DNA of 64,000 bases. It comes from Chromobacterium subtsugae (GTDB lineage Bacteria > Pseudomonadota > Gammaproteobacteria > Burkholderiales > Chromobacteriaceae). Every line of letters begins with the position of its first letter. The stretch's first letter is position 1. The stretch is taken from assembly GCF_001676875.1 (NCBI RefSeq), contig NZ_JYKA01000007.1, positions 124,001-188,000 of the forward strand. The letters run 5' to 3'. The translations under genes were made by a program, and so were the position numbers. Of this stretch, positions 50,480-59,121 are shown piece by piece. The notes beneath the pieces are model-generated. The model did not search any database. It worked only from the letters and a program-made list of their open reading frames with translations, and had not been told where the DNA came from.

Positions 50480-51571
50480 CTAATCGATCAGCGCTCGCGC
50501 CGCGTCGGCGATGGCGAGGCAGCTGGTCAGGCCCGGCGATTCGATGCCGAACAGGTTGACCAGTCCCTTCGCGCCGTGGACTGCCGGCCCCTGGATGATG
50601 AAGTCGGCGTCCGGCTGGCCGGGGCCGGCGATCTTGGCGCGGATGCCGGCGTAGCCGGGCGACAGCGCGCCGTCCGGCAGTTGCGGCCACCAGGCGCGCA
50701 CCGCGCGGTAGAAGGCTTCCGCCCGCGCCGGGTCCACCCGGTAATCGACGCCGTCCAGCCATTCCACATCCGGGCCGAAGCGCGCCTGGCCGGAGAGGTC
50801 CAGCGTCAGGTGGCTGCCCAGGCCGCCGGCTTCCGGCAGCGGGTAGATCAGCCGCGAGAACGGCGCGCGGCCCTGCAGCGAGAAATACACGCCGCGCGCG
50901 TAATGGGCTTGGGGGATGGCCTCCGGCGGCAGGCCCGCGAGGGCGCGGGCGACATCCGGCGCGAACAGGCCGGCGGCGTTGACTACCCGGCTGGCCAGGA
51001 TTTCCATGCCGGCGACGCGCAATACGATGCCGTCCGGCGTAATCTCGCCGCTCTCCAGTGGCGATTCCAGCGCCAGCTGCGCGCCGGCCGCCTCGGCGTC
51101 GCCCAGCAGCGCCAGCATCAGCGCGTGGCTGTCGACGATGCCGGTAGACGGCGACAGCAGCGCGGCGGCGCAATCCAGCGCCGGCTCCAGCGCGCGGGCC
51201 TCGTCCGCCGTCAGCCGCTGGATGTCGGCCACGCCGTTGGCGCGCGCTTGCTTCTCCAGCGCGGCCAGTTTGGCCAATTGCCCGGCATGGCTGGCGACGA
51301 TCAGCTTGCCCAGCCGCTGGTGCGGTATGGCGCGCTCGGCGCAGTAGCGGTACAGCGCGTCGCGGCCGGCCAGGCACAGCTTCGCCTTCAGGCTGCCGGC
51401 CGGGTAGTACAGGCCGGCGTGGATCACCTCGCTGTTGCGGCTGGACGCGTGCTGGCCTATCGCCTGCTCCGCCTCCACGATTACCACTTCGCGGCCGTTC
51501 TCGGCCAGCGCCTTGGCGACGGCCAGGCCCACCACGCCGGCGCCGACCACCACGGTATCGATTCTGTCCAT
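50480..51571 (-). CDS. FAD-dependent oxidoreductase (LhgO/glycine-oxidase-like DAO family)
   Basis: A 363-residue DAO-fold flavoenzyme: dinucleotide site [52 protein letters not shown], and the C-terminal [19 protein letters not shown]. These are typical of L-2-hydroxyglutarate oxidase-like proteins. It is 44 bases upstream of the glpR-type gene, same strand, so likely one operon. Exact substrate (2-hydroxyglutarate or glycerol phosphate) unproved. Confidence 0.85.
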   Translation of the reverse strand: MDRIDTVVVGAGVVGLAVAKALAENGREVVIVEAEQAIGQHASSRNSEVIHAGLYYPAGSLKAKLCLAGRDALYRYCAERAIPHQRLGKLIVASHAGQLAKLAALEKQARANGVADIQRLTADEARALEPALDCAAALLSPSTGIVDSHALMLALLGDAEAAGAQLALESPLESGEITPDGIVLRVAGMEILASRVVNAAGLFAPDVARALAGLPPEAIPQAHYARGVYFSLQGRAPFSRLIYPLPEAGGLGSHLTLDLSGQARFGPDVEWLDGVDYRVDPARAEAFYRAVRAWWPQLPDGALSPGYAGIRAKIAGPGQPDADFIIQGPAVHGAKGLVNLFGIESPGLTSCLAIADAARALID

Positions 51572-51584
51572 GTCGCGTCCTTAA

Positions 51585-52103
51585 TCAGGCCGGGCGCAGC
51601 GCGCGGCGCATGGCGATGCGCTGCCGCAGGCCGGCTGCGCTTTCCGCCGCCAGCCGCGCGGCCAGCGCCGAGCCGGCCGCCGGCGCGTGCTCGGCGTAGC
51701 CGTGGCGGTGGTAAAACGGCGCGTTCCACGGCAGGTGGGCAAAGGTGGTCAGCGTGACGGCGGCGAAGCCGGCGCCTTCGCCGTGGGCGGCGACTTGCGC
51801 CAGCAGCGCGGCGCCGATGCCGCGGCGCGCGTGCGCCGGGTCGACGTCCATTTCGGCCAGATGCAGCTGGCCGTCGACGATTTCGGCCATGGCGAAGCCG
51901 ACGGCGCGGCCGTCTTGCTCCGCCGTCCATAGCAGGCCGGCGTCGGCGGCCGCGCGCAGCGCCGCCTCGGGCAGCGTGCGCGCGCGCAGCGCCAAGGGCA
52001 GGTCGGCCGGAGAGAACAGCCGCGCGGCCAGGCTTTCTATCTCGGCCAGGCGGGAAAAATCGGCGCTTCGGGCCGGGCGGATGACGAGATCGGCAATCAG
52101 CAT
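51585..52103 (-). CDS. GNAT-family N-acetyltransferase
   Basis: A 172-residue GNAT with LHLAEMDVDPAHARRGIGAALLAQV as the CoA site and NAPFYHRHGYAE near the end. GAGGAG precedes ATG 52103. The start overlaps the end of the MocR gene by seven bases, so both are translated from one message, and the flavoenzyme gene follows 13 bases later. Confidence 0.88.
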   Translation of the reverse strand: MLIADLVIRPARSADFSRLAEIESLAARLFSPADLPLALRARTLPEAALRAAADAGLLWTAEQDGRAVGFAMAEIVDGQLHLAEMDVDPAHARRGIGAALLAQVAAHGEGAGFAAVTLTTFAHLPWNAPFYHRHGYAEHAPAAGSALAARLAAESAAGLRQRIAMRRALRPA

Positions 52104-53521
52104 GGGCTCCTCAATTGTTCGGCGGCCAGTTGCCCCAGCCGGGCGATGGCCTGTTGTTGCGCCGCGTCCCAGGGCTGGCCGAAGTTCAGCCGCAGGCAGT
52201 GGCGAAAGCGCGGCTCGGCAGAGAACAGCATGCCGGGGGCGAAGCTGATCGATTCTCGCAGCGCCGCCTCCAGCAGCCGGCCGCTGTCCAGGCCCTCCGG
52301 TCCTTCCACCCACAGCAATAGTCCGCCTTGCGGCCGCCGCAGCCGGGTGCCGCGCGGAAAGGCCGCCAGCACCGCGTCGGCCACTTGCTCCATCTGCCTG
52401 GCCAGCTGGCTGCGCAGGCGCTGGCTGATGCGGGCGTAGTCGCCGCTGGCCAACAGGTCGCTCAGCGTGCCCAAGAGCAGCGCCGGGCTGACCAGGCTGC
52501 TGCTGGCGCGCAGCCGCTCCAGCGCGGCGTGGCGGCGGCCGCCGGACAGCCAGCCCAGCCGGAACGACGGCGCCAGGCTCTTGGTGAACGACGCGCAGTA
52601 GATCACGTCGCCGTCGCGGTCCCAGGCTTTCAGCGGCGTCGGCCGCGCCTCGTCGAAATGCAGCTCGCCGAACACGTCATCCTCGATAATGGCCACGCCG
52701 TGGCGGCGCGCCAGCGCCAGCAGCCGTTTTTTATTGTCGTCCGGCATCAAGGCGCCGGTGGGATTCTGGTAATTGGTCACCGTCACCAGGCAGCGCACCG
52801 GCGGGCCGTATTGCAGCGCGAACTCCAGCGCCTCCAGCGACAGGCCGGCGTCCGGCGTGCAGGGAATCTCCAGCGCCTTCAGCCCCAGCGCCGCCAGCGT
52901 CTGCAGCAGGCCGAAGTACACCGGCGTCTCCACCGCCACCGTGTCGCCGGGGCGGGCCAGGTGGCGCAGCGCCAGGCTGATGCCTTCGGTGATGCCGTTG
53001 CAGAACAGGATTTCGTCCGACGGTATCGCCAACTGCCAGCCGGCGGCCAGCTGGCGCAGTTGCTCGCATAGCCGGTCGTGCTGGCTGGCCGGCAGATAGG
53101 CGCCGATCAGCTCCGGCCGCTGCTGCAACGCGTTTTGCAGCCGGCGCGCCAGCTCCGCCGACGGGTACAAACAGTGGTGGGCTTCGGCCATGTGCAGCTG
53201 CACCGCCACATTGGAGGCGGATAAGGCCACCAGCTGCGACATGCGGCTGTCCACCTCCACCAGCGTGGCCGGCGAGGGCAGCGCCTTGTCCGGCTTGCCG
53301 GCGGCCGAGGCCGGCGGCAGCGCGGCGAAGAAGCCGGCGCGCGGCCGCGCCACCACCCGCTGCCGCTGTTCCAGCCAGCGGTAGGCGGCCAGCGCGGTCA
53401 GGCTGTTGACGCCATGGTTTTCAGCTAGCTGGCGCACCGAGGGCAGCCGGCTGCCGGGCGGAAACTCGCCGGCGTCGAGCCGGGTTTGCAGTTGGCGGGC
53501 GATGTCCTGGTATTGCGGCAT
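52097..53521 (-). CDS. MocR-type regulator (GntR HTH fused to aminotransferase)
   Basis: A 474-residue MocR protein. Residues ~1-70 are a GntR winged helix (LQTRLDAGEFPPGSRLPSVRQLAENHGVNSLTALAAYRWLE). Residues ~100-470 are a fold-type-I aminotransferase-like domain with the PLP lysine in YCASFTKSLAPSFRLGWL and NPTGALMP. It probably senses an amino compound or PLP and regulates the overlapping acetyltransferase or neighbours. Confidence 0.92.
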   Translation of the reverse strand: MPQYQDIARQLQTRLDAGEFPPGSRLPSVRQLAENHGVNSLTALAAYRWLEQRQRVVARPRAGFFAALPPASAAGKPDKALPSPATLVEVDSRMSQLVALSASNVAVQLHMAEAHHCLYPSAELARRLQNALQQRPELIGAYLPASQHDRLCEQLRQLAAGWQLAIPSDEILFCNGITEGISLALRHLARPGDTVAVETPVYFGLLQTLAALGLKALEIPCTPDAGLSLEALEFALQYGPPVRCLVTVTNYQNPTGALMPDDNKKRLLALARRHGVAIIEDDVFGELHFDEARPTPLKAWDRDGDVIYCASFTKSLAPSFRLGWLSGGRRHAALERLRASSSLVSPALLLGTLSDLLASGDYARISQRLRSQLARQMEQVADAVLAAFPRGTRLRRPQGGLLLWVEGPEGLDSGRLLEAALRESISFAPGMLFSAEPRFRHCLRLNFGQPWDAAQQQAIARLGQLAAEQLRSPC

Positions 53522-53525
53522 GGGC

Positions 53526-53855
53526 TTAGTCGACGATGAACAGCTTGGCGCCTTGCGGCGCGCGGGAACGATGGGCCTCGGCGTGGTCCGCCACCTGGTA
53601 GCTCATGCCGGGCTTGAGGATGAAGACGCGGCCATCGTCCAGTTCGGTGTGCAGTTCGCCCTCCAGGCACAGCAGGATATGGCCCTTCTCGCACCAGTGG
53701 TCGGCCAGGTAGCCCGGCGTGTATTCCACCATCCGCACCCGGATGTCGCCGAACTGGCGGCTGCGCCAGTAGGCGCGGCCTTGTTCGCCAGGGTGTTCGG
53801 CGGCGGGAATATCCGCCCAGTCGGTGACGCCGAAGGGAATGCCGCTCAGCTGCAT
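53526..53855 (-). CDS. DHCW-motif cupin protein
   Basis: A 109-residue single-domain cupin. TPGYLADHWCEKGHILLCLEGELHTELDDG contains the DHCW-type motif (here DHWC) and the first cupin motif. The second is VFILKPGMSYQVADHAEAH. The family is of unknown function. It lies four bases upstream of the MocR gene on the same strand, so it may be part of that operon. Confidence 0.85.
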   Translation of the reverse strand: MQLSGIPFGVTDWADIPAAEHPGEQGRAYWRSRQFGDIRVRMVEYTPGYLADHWCEKGHILLCLEGELHTELDDGRVFILKPGMSYQVADHAEAHRSRAPQGAKLFIVD

Positions 53856-53989
53856 GCAAGTCTCCTGTGGGAGTGACTGTTATATAGAACAGATAAGCCG
53901 CAGCATAAACTGTTTGGCCCAGCTGTGGGAGCGCGCGCTGCGCCGGCCGTGGCACGCTGGCGACATTGGTTTTCATCAGGAGAGTCGCC

Positions 53990-55195
53990 ATGTGGCAAAC
54001 CTTGCGGCGCGACGCTGCCCCCTCCGCCTTGCTGGCCGCCGTTCTGGCGCTGTTGGTCGGCTTTTCCGGCCCGTTTCTGATCATCGTCCATGCCGCGCAG
54101 TCGGCCGGGCTGTCGCAGGCGCAGCTGGCGTCCTGGGTGTGGGCGGTGTCCATCGGCTCCGGCGTGGCCGGGCTGTGGCTGAGCCTGCGTTGGAAAACGC
54201 CGGTGATCGCCGCCTGGAGCACGCCGGGCGCGGCGCTGCTGCTGGCCGGCCTGCCCGGCGTGCCGTATCCGGAGGCGGTGGGCGCCTTCCTCGCCGCCGC
54301 CGCCATCGTCACGCTGGTGGGCGCGAGCGGCTTGTTCGACCGGCTGATGGCGCTGTTCCCGCCGGCGCTGGCGGCGGCCCTGCTGGCCGGCATCCTGTTT
54401 CATTTCGTCGGCGAAGTGGTGGCCGAGGCGGCCGGCCATCTGGGCCTGGTGCTGACGATGGCGGGGCTGTTCTTCATCGGCCGCCGCTGGTTTCCGCGCT
54501 GGGGGCTGCTGGCCGCCATCGCCGCCGGCGCGGCCTTGTCGGCGGGCGAGCTGCACGCGCCGGCTGCCAGCGCCCTGTCCATCGTCGCGGTGCCGCTGTT
54601 CACCTGGCCGGCGTGGTCATGGTCCGCTTTCATCAACCTGGCCCTGCCGCTGGCGCTATTGGCGCTGACCAGCCAGTTCCTGCCCGGCATGGCGGTGCTG
54701 CGCGCCTTCGGCTACCAGGTGCCGGCGCGCTCGCCGGTGACCGCGCTGGGCTTGGCCTCGGTGCTCACCGCGCCGTTCGGCGGCCATGGCGTCACGCTGG
54801 CCGCCATCATCGCCGCCATCTGCACCGGGCCGGAGGCGCATCCGGACCGCAGCCGCCGCTATGTGGCCGGCGTGTTCTGCGGGCTGATCTACATCGTCAT
54901 GGGCGCGCTGGGCGGCGCGCTGGCGGCGCTGGCGCTGGCCCTGCCCAAGGCGCTGCTGGTGACCGCGGCCGGCCTGGCGCTGTTCGGCACGCTGGCGTCG
55001 TCGCTGGGCGCGGCGCTGGCCGATGCCGAGCATAGGGAGTCGGCGCTGCTCACCTTCGTGGTGGCGGCTTCCGGCGTCAGCTTCGCCGGCCTGGGCGCGC
55101 CCTTGTGGGCGATGCTGGCCGGCGGCCTGCTGTGCCGGCTGTTGACTCCGGGCAAGTCCCCGGCGCAAAAGGCGGAAACGGCGGCGGCGCGCTAG
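53990..55195 (+). CDS. benE: Benzoate/H+ symporter family protein (BenE/YdcO)
   Basis: A 401-residue membrane protein with about eleven hydrophobic helices. AAWSTPGAALLLAGLPG and SVLTAPFGGHGVTLAAIIAAICTG are the BenE signatures. CAGGAG precedes ATG 53990. No benzoate catabolism genes are adjacent, so aromatic-acid import is only the family expectation. It is divergent from the cupin/MocR/GNAT group, which might regulate it. Confidence 0.87.
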   Translation: MWQTLRRDAAPSALLAAVLALLVGFSGPFLIIVHAAQSAGLSQAQLASWVWAVSIGSGVAGLWLSLRWKTPVIAAWSTPGAALLLAGLPGVPYPEAVGAFLAAAAIVTLVGASGLFDRLMALFPPALAAALLAGILFHFVGEVVAEAAGHLGLVLTMAGLFFIGRRWFPRWGLLAAIAAGAALSAGELHAPAASALSIVAVPLFTWPAWSWSAFINLALPLALLALTSQFLPGMAVLRAFGYQVPARSPVTALGLASVLTAPFGGHGVTLAAIIAAICTGPEAHPDRSRRYVAGVFCGLIYIVMGALGGALAALALALPKALLVTAAGLALFGTLASSLGAALADAEHRESALLTFVVAASGVSFAGLGAPLWAMLAGGLLCRLLTPGKSPAQKAETAAAR

Positions 55196-55240
55196 GGTGG
55201 GCAGCTGGCCGGCCGGCGCGGCGCGTGATAAGTTAGGCGG

Positions 55241-55250
55241 TTGTATACAA
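55241..55250. promoter_or_regulatory. TTGTATACAA palindrome upstream of pepP
   Basis: A ten-base perfect palindrome 49 bases before the pepP start. It resembles GntR/FCD-family operators, and TATACAAT within it also resembles an extended -10 box. Either reading is possible. Confidence 0.4.
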
Positions 55251-55298
55251 TATCATCCGCGCGACGACCCGCCGCATCGCGCGCTCAAGGAGAAATGC

Positions 55299-56687
55299 AT
55301 GTTCGCCCCTTCCGTCTATGCCCAGCGCCGCGCCCGTCTGCAAGCTTCCGGCCTGTCCGGCCTGCTGCTGTTCGTCGGCAACGTCGATTCGCCGATGAAC
55401 TACCACGACAACACCCTGCCCTTCGTGCAGGACTCCAGCTTCCGCTACTTCTTCGGTCTGAACGAGCCGGGCCTGGCCGGCGCCATCGACGCCGACAGCG
55501 GCGAAGCGACGCTGTTCGGCAATGACCCGGACGTGGCCGACATCGTCTGGACCGGCCCGCTGCCGTCCCTGGCCGAGCGCGCCGCCAAGGTGGCGCTGTC
55601 GCGCAGCCGTCCGTACGCCGAGCTGGCCCAGGCGGTGGCCGAAGCCCGCGCCGCCGGCCGTCCGGTGCGCTACCTGGCGCCTTACCGCGGCGAGACGCTG
55701 ATCGAGATGGGCCGCCTGCTGGACACCCATCCGGCGCAGGTGAAGGCGGGCTTCTGTCCCGAGCTGACCCGCGCGGTGGTGGCGCTGCGCGAGATCAAGG
55801 GCGCGGAAGAGATCGCCGAGATGGAAGCCGCGCTGGGCGTCACCCACGCGATGCACATCGCCGCGATGCAGAACGCCAAGCCCGGCGTGGTGGAATACCA
55901 GGTGGTGGGCATCATGGAAGGCATCATGCGCCGCCATGACTGGCAGCTGGCCTACCCGTCCATCTTCTCCAAGCGCGGCGAAGTGCTGCACAATCACCAC
56001 CACGACCACGTGCTGCAGCAGGGCGACCTGGTGCTGAACGACACCGGCTGCGCCAGCGGCGGCGGCTACGCCAGCGACATCACCCGCACTTTCCCGGTGG
56101 GCGGCAAGTTCTCCACCCGCCAGCGCGAGCTGTACGACATCGTGCTGGAGATGCAGGAGGCCGCCATCGCCGCGGTCAAGCCGGGCGTCAAATACCAGGA
56201 CATCCACAAGCTGTCCGCCGCGGTGATGGTGGAGCGGATGGCCGCGCTGGGCTTCTTCCAGGGCGACGTCGACGCCATCGTCGAATCCGGCGCCTACGCC
56301 ATCGCCTTCCCGCACGGCCTGGGCCACCAGATCGGCATGGACGTGCATGATATGGAAGCGCTGGGCGAAGACCTGGTGGGCTATGGCGACGGCACCGAGC
56401 GCAGCAAGCTGTTCGGCCTGGGCTACCTGCGCCTGGGCAAGACGCTGAAGGCCGGCATGGCGCTGACGGTGGAGCCGGGCGTCTACTTCATCCCGGCGCT
56501 GATCGAAGCCTGGGAGAAGGAAGGCCGCCACAGCCAGTTCATCAACTACGCCAAGTTCCGCGAATACGCCGACTTCGGCGGCATCCGCATCGAGGACAAC
56601 GTGCTGGTGACCGAAACCGGCAGCCGCGTGCTGGGCGAGCCGATCCCGAAGACGGTGGACGAAGTGGAAGCGGTGATGGCCGTATAA
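55299..56687 (+). CDS. pepP: Xaa-Pro aminopeptidase (aminopeptidase P)
   Basis: Removes N-terminal residues before proline. A 462-residue M24B enzyme (E. coli 441): AMP_N domain (FRYFFGLNEPG) and pita-bread domain with metal ligands D in LVLNDTGCAS and YASDITRTF, H in PHGLGHQIGMDVHD, E in LTVEPGVYF and E in GGIRIEDNVLV. AAGGAG precedes ATG 55299. Ends in a strong hairpin. Confidence 0.95.
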   Translation: MFAPSVYAQRRARLQASGLSGLLLFVGNVDSPMNYHDNTLPFVQDSSFRYFFGLNEPGLAGAIDADSGEATLFGNDPDVADIVWTGPLPSLAERAAKVALSRSRPYAELAQAVAEARAAGRPVRYLAPYRGETLIEMGRLLDTHPAQVKAGFCPELTRAVVALREIKGAEEIAEMEAALGVTHAMHIAAMQNAKPGVVEYQVVGIMEGIMRRHDWQLAYPSIFSKRGEVLHNHHHDHVLQQGDLVLNDTGCASGGGYASDITRTFPVGGKFSTRQRELYDIVLEMQEAAIAAVKPGVKYQDIHKLSAAVMVERMAALGFFQGDVDAIVESGAYAIAFPHGLGHQIGMDVHDMEALGEDLVGYGDGTERSKLFGLGYLRLGKTLKAGMALTVEPGVYFIPALIEAWEKEGRHSQFINYAKFREYADFGGIRIEDNVLVTETGSRVLGEPIPKTVDEVEAVMAV

Positions 56688-56706
56688 GCCACCCGGCTCC
56701 GCGGCG

Positions 56707-56735
56707 AGAAACGCCCCGCGATGCGGGGCGTTTCT
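56707..56735 (+). terminator. Hairpin terminator after pepP
   Basis: Thirteen-base perfect stem AGAAACGCCCCGC / GCGGGGCGTTTCT with loop GAT, 19 bases after the stop. The T content is within the 3' arm. Confidence 0.8.
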
Positions 56736-56779
56736 GCGCCCGGCCTGCGGATTGACCGGCCGGCCGCGATGGCGACACA

Positions 56780-57634
56780 ATGACGCCAGTCTATTTCGCG
56801 CCGGCCGCCATGACCCACCCGCCGCTCCCTGCGCTCCATCCGCCGCCGCCCGGCCTGGCCGCGCTGTTGGGCGACATGCTGGACATCGCGCTGCCCGGCG
56901 GCCCGCTGCTGCTGCCGGCCACCCTGCACCCGATGCTGCTGTTCATCGCCGGCGGCGACATCCATTTGGCCAAACACGGCGCGTTGGCGCCGGCCGGCTT
57001 GTTGGGCGGCAGCGCCGGCGTCAGGCTGCTGGCGGCCTCGCCCGGCGCCCGCATCCTGATGGCCTGGCTCAAGCCTGGCCAATTGCCGCGCTTGTTCGGC
57101 ATCGCCGCCGGCGAGATATTCGACGCCTACCTGCCCTTGGACAGCCTGCTGCCGCCGGCTTGGCTGTCGCCGCTTGGCGATGCCGTTGGCGACGACTGGC
57201 TCCCGCCGGCGCAGGCGCTGCTGAGCCGCCTGGCTGGCCGGCACGGCCAGCGCGCGCCCACGCTGGCGCTGCCGGCCGACTGGCCCCGGCGCAGCGCGGA
57301 TCAGCTGGCCGCGCATTTCGGCCTCAGCCTCCGGCAGTTCGAACGCCGCTTCCGCGCCGGCGCCGGCCAGAGTCTGCGCGCTTTCCGGCCGCAGGCGCGG
57401 CTGAACCGCTTATTGCTGCATGCCCGCTGGACGCCGTCGCCCGACTGGGCCGATGTGGCCGCCGCCGCCGGCTACGCCGACCAGGCCCATCTGCACCGCG
57501 ATTTCGTCCGCTTCGCCGGCCGCACGCCGTCGGCCTATGTCCAGGGACTGGGCGACGACCCGGCGCTGCGGCTGTACCGCTTGCCCAGAGAGGCTATTCT
57601 GCGGATGTGCGCCGAACCCGGCCTGCGCGCCTGA
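56780..57634 (+). CDS. AraC-family transcriptional regulator
   Basis: A 284-residue regulator. The N-terminal ~160 residues form a cupin-like effector domain (PLLLPATLHPMLLFIAGGDI). The C-terminal HTH has LAAHFGLSLRQFERRFRAGAGQSLRAF and VAAAAGYADQAHLHRDFVRFAGRTPSAY. ATG 56780 or 56810 could be the start; neither has a strong ribosome site. It may control the DUF2867 gene 75 bases downstream. Ligand unknown. Confidence 0.88.
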   Translation: MTPVYFAPAAMTHPPLPALHPPPPGLAALLGDMLDIALPGGPLLLPATLHPMLLFIAGGDIHLAKHGALAPAGLLGGSAGVRLLAASPGARILMAWLKPGQLPRLFGIAAGEIFDAYLPLDSLLPPAWLSPLGDAVGDDWLPPAQALLSRLAGRHGQRAPTLALPADWPRRSADQLAAHFGLSLRQFERRFRAGAGQSLRAFRPQARLNRLLLHARWTPSPDWADVAAAAGYADQAHLHRDFVRFAGRTPSAYVQGLGDDPALRLYRLPREAILRMCAEPGLRA

Positions 57635-57709
57635 CGCGCGTCGTTTCGCTTCAAGACGGCCCCGCCGCGGTTCGGCATGCTGTGCTCATCTCTAGCCAGG
57701 GAGGCCTCC

Positions 57710-58213
57710 ATGTCTGTCCATCACGATTTTTCCGCCATTCCGCCGCTAACCGACGCCGCCAGCCGCTATCCCTGGCAAGACTGCTGCAGCGTCCCGCTGC
57801 CGCCCGATGCGCCGGCGGCCGACGCCGCCGACTTGTTGCGCGCCTTTTCCCGCGCGATGCCGCCCTGGGCCCGCGCGCTGATGCGGCTGCGCGACCGGCT
57901 GGTGTCGCCGCTGGGCCTGAAGATTGACCAAACCAACCACACTGGCGGGGCGCCGGTCGAGCCCTTCCATGTCGGCCAGCAACTGGGCGTGTTCCGCGTG
58001 CTGTACCTGGGCGAGCGCGACGCGGTGCTGGGCGAGGACGACCGCCATCTGGATTTCCGGCTGGTGTTGCAGTGGCGGCCGGGGCGTTTGCATGTGAGCA
58101 CGCTGGTGCGGCCGCATAATGGCTTGGGGAGGACGTATCTGGCGCTGGTGACGCCGTTTCATCATCTTATTGTGGCCGCGAGCATGAAGAGAATGGCCGA
58201 GGCATTGGGGTGA
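57710..58213 (+). CDS. DUF2867 family protein
   Basis: A 167-residue protein with YPWQDCCSVPLPPDAPAADAADLLRAF, GAPVEPFHVGQQLGVFRVLYLGERDAVLGEDDRHLDFRL and TLVRPHNGLGRTYLALVTPFHHLIV, the conserved DUF2867 core. GGGAGG precedes ATG 57710. Function unknown; it may be a lipid- or ligand-binding helix-grip protein. Probably paired with the AraC regulator. Confidence 0.82.
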   Translation: MSVHHDFSAIPPLTDAASRYPWQDCCSVPLPPDAPAADAADLLRAFSRAMPPWARALMRLRDRLVSPLGLKIDQTNHTGGAPVEPFHVGQQLGVFRVLYLGERDAVLGEDDRHLDFRLVLQWRPGRLHVSTLVRPHNGLGRTYLALVTPFHHLIVAASMKRMAEALG

Positions 58214-58304
58214 GATGTTAGGGCGCGTCGCCCCTGCGGGGGGAAGCGCCTTGCAGATGAGATCGAACCGGCGTGGCCATGCCCCCTTCGCGCCACCCAC
58301 AGGC

Positions 58305-58346
58305 TATCCAGAGGCTATCCAGAAGTTATCCACCGCTTTATCCACA
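58305..58346 (+). repeat. Helically phased TATCCA array ending in a perfect DnaA box
   Basis: TATCCA begins at 58305, 58316, 58327 and 58339 (steps 11, 11, 12). The third and fourth sit in TTATCCACC and a perfect TTATCCACA (58338-58346). It lies between the DUF2867 and eda genes. Confidence 0.7.
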
Positions 58347-58380
58347 GCCTTGCGCCGGCCAGCGCCGCGCAATGACAAAC

Positions 58381-58406
58381 AGGCCGCCGGAGTGCTCCGG
58401 CGGCCT
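58381..58406 (-). terminator. Terminator hairpin downstream of eda
   Basis: Perfect 11-base stem AGGCCGCCGGA / TCCGGCGGCCT with a four-base loop, 25 bases after the eda stop (minus strand), followed by GTTTGTC. The T-run is weak. Confidence 0.7.
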
Positions 58407-58430
58407 GTCGCATGGGGCAGGGGGGCGGGT

Positions 58431-59057
58431 TTAGCCGCGCGCCAGTTGGGTCGCTTCGCGCGCCAGCTGGGTGATGCGGCCCCAGTCGCGGGCGGCGATG
58501 GCGTCGTCCGGCGTCAGCCAGCTGCCGCCCACGGCCAGCACGTTCGGCAGCGCCAGGTATTCCGGCGCTTTCTTGATGTCGATGCCGCCGGTCGGGCAGA
58601 AGCGCAGGTCCGGGAAGGGGCTGGCCAGCGACTTCAGCAGCTTGACGCCGCCCACCGCCTCGGCCGGGAACAGCTTCAGCGTGTTGAAGCCTTCGTCTTG
58701 CGCCCACATCGCTTCGGACGGGGTGGCGATGCCGGGGATCAGCGTCAGCTGCGACGCGCGCGCCGCCGAGGCCAGCTCGGCGGAGAAGCCGGGGCTGATG
58801 CCGAACTGCGCGCCGGCGTCCACCGCCGCTTCCAGCTGGGCGCGGTTGCGCAGCGTGCCGGCGCCGACGATGGCTTCCGGCACTTCGTCGCGCATGCGGC
58901 GCATCGCCGCCAGCGCCGCCTTGGTGCGCAGCGTCACTTCCAGCACCTTGATGCCGCCGTCCACCAGCGCGCGGGCCAGGTCCACCGCCACCGCGGCGTC
59001 GTTGACGATGATCACCGGAACCACCGGGCCCTGGCGCAGTACAGTCAAAGCATCCAT
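58431..59057 (-). CDS. eda: 2-keto-3-deoxy-6-phosphogluconate aldolase
   Basis: Splits KDPG to pyruvate and glyceraldehyde-3-phosphate. A 208-residue class I aldolase: catalytic Glu in KVLEVTLRT, AIVGAGTLRN, GISPGFS, Schiff-base Lys in FNTLKLFPAEAVGG, and PTGGIDIKKAPEYL. AGGAG precedes the ATG. Sits 64 bases after edd, same strand, so an edd-eda operon. Confidence 0.97.
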   Translation of the reverse strand: MDALTVLRQGPVVPVIIVNDAAVAVDLARALVDGGIKVLEVTLRTKAALAAMRRMRDEVPEAIVGAGTLRNRAQLEAAVDAGAQFGISPGFSAELASAARASQLTLIPGIATPSEAMWAQDEGFNTLKLFPAEAVGGVKLLKSLASPFPDLRFCPTGGIDIKKAPEYLALPNVLAVGGSWLTPDDAIAARDWGRITQLAREATQLARG

Positions 59058-59121
59058 GTATTTCTCCTGTTGGCGGGCGGCGCTTGGTCCGCGCCGCCTT
59101 GCTGAATCATGCGGGCCGGGC

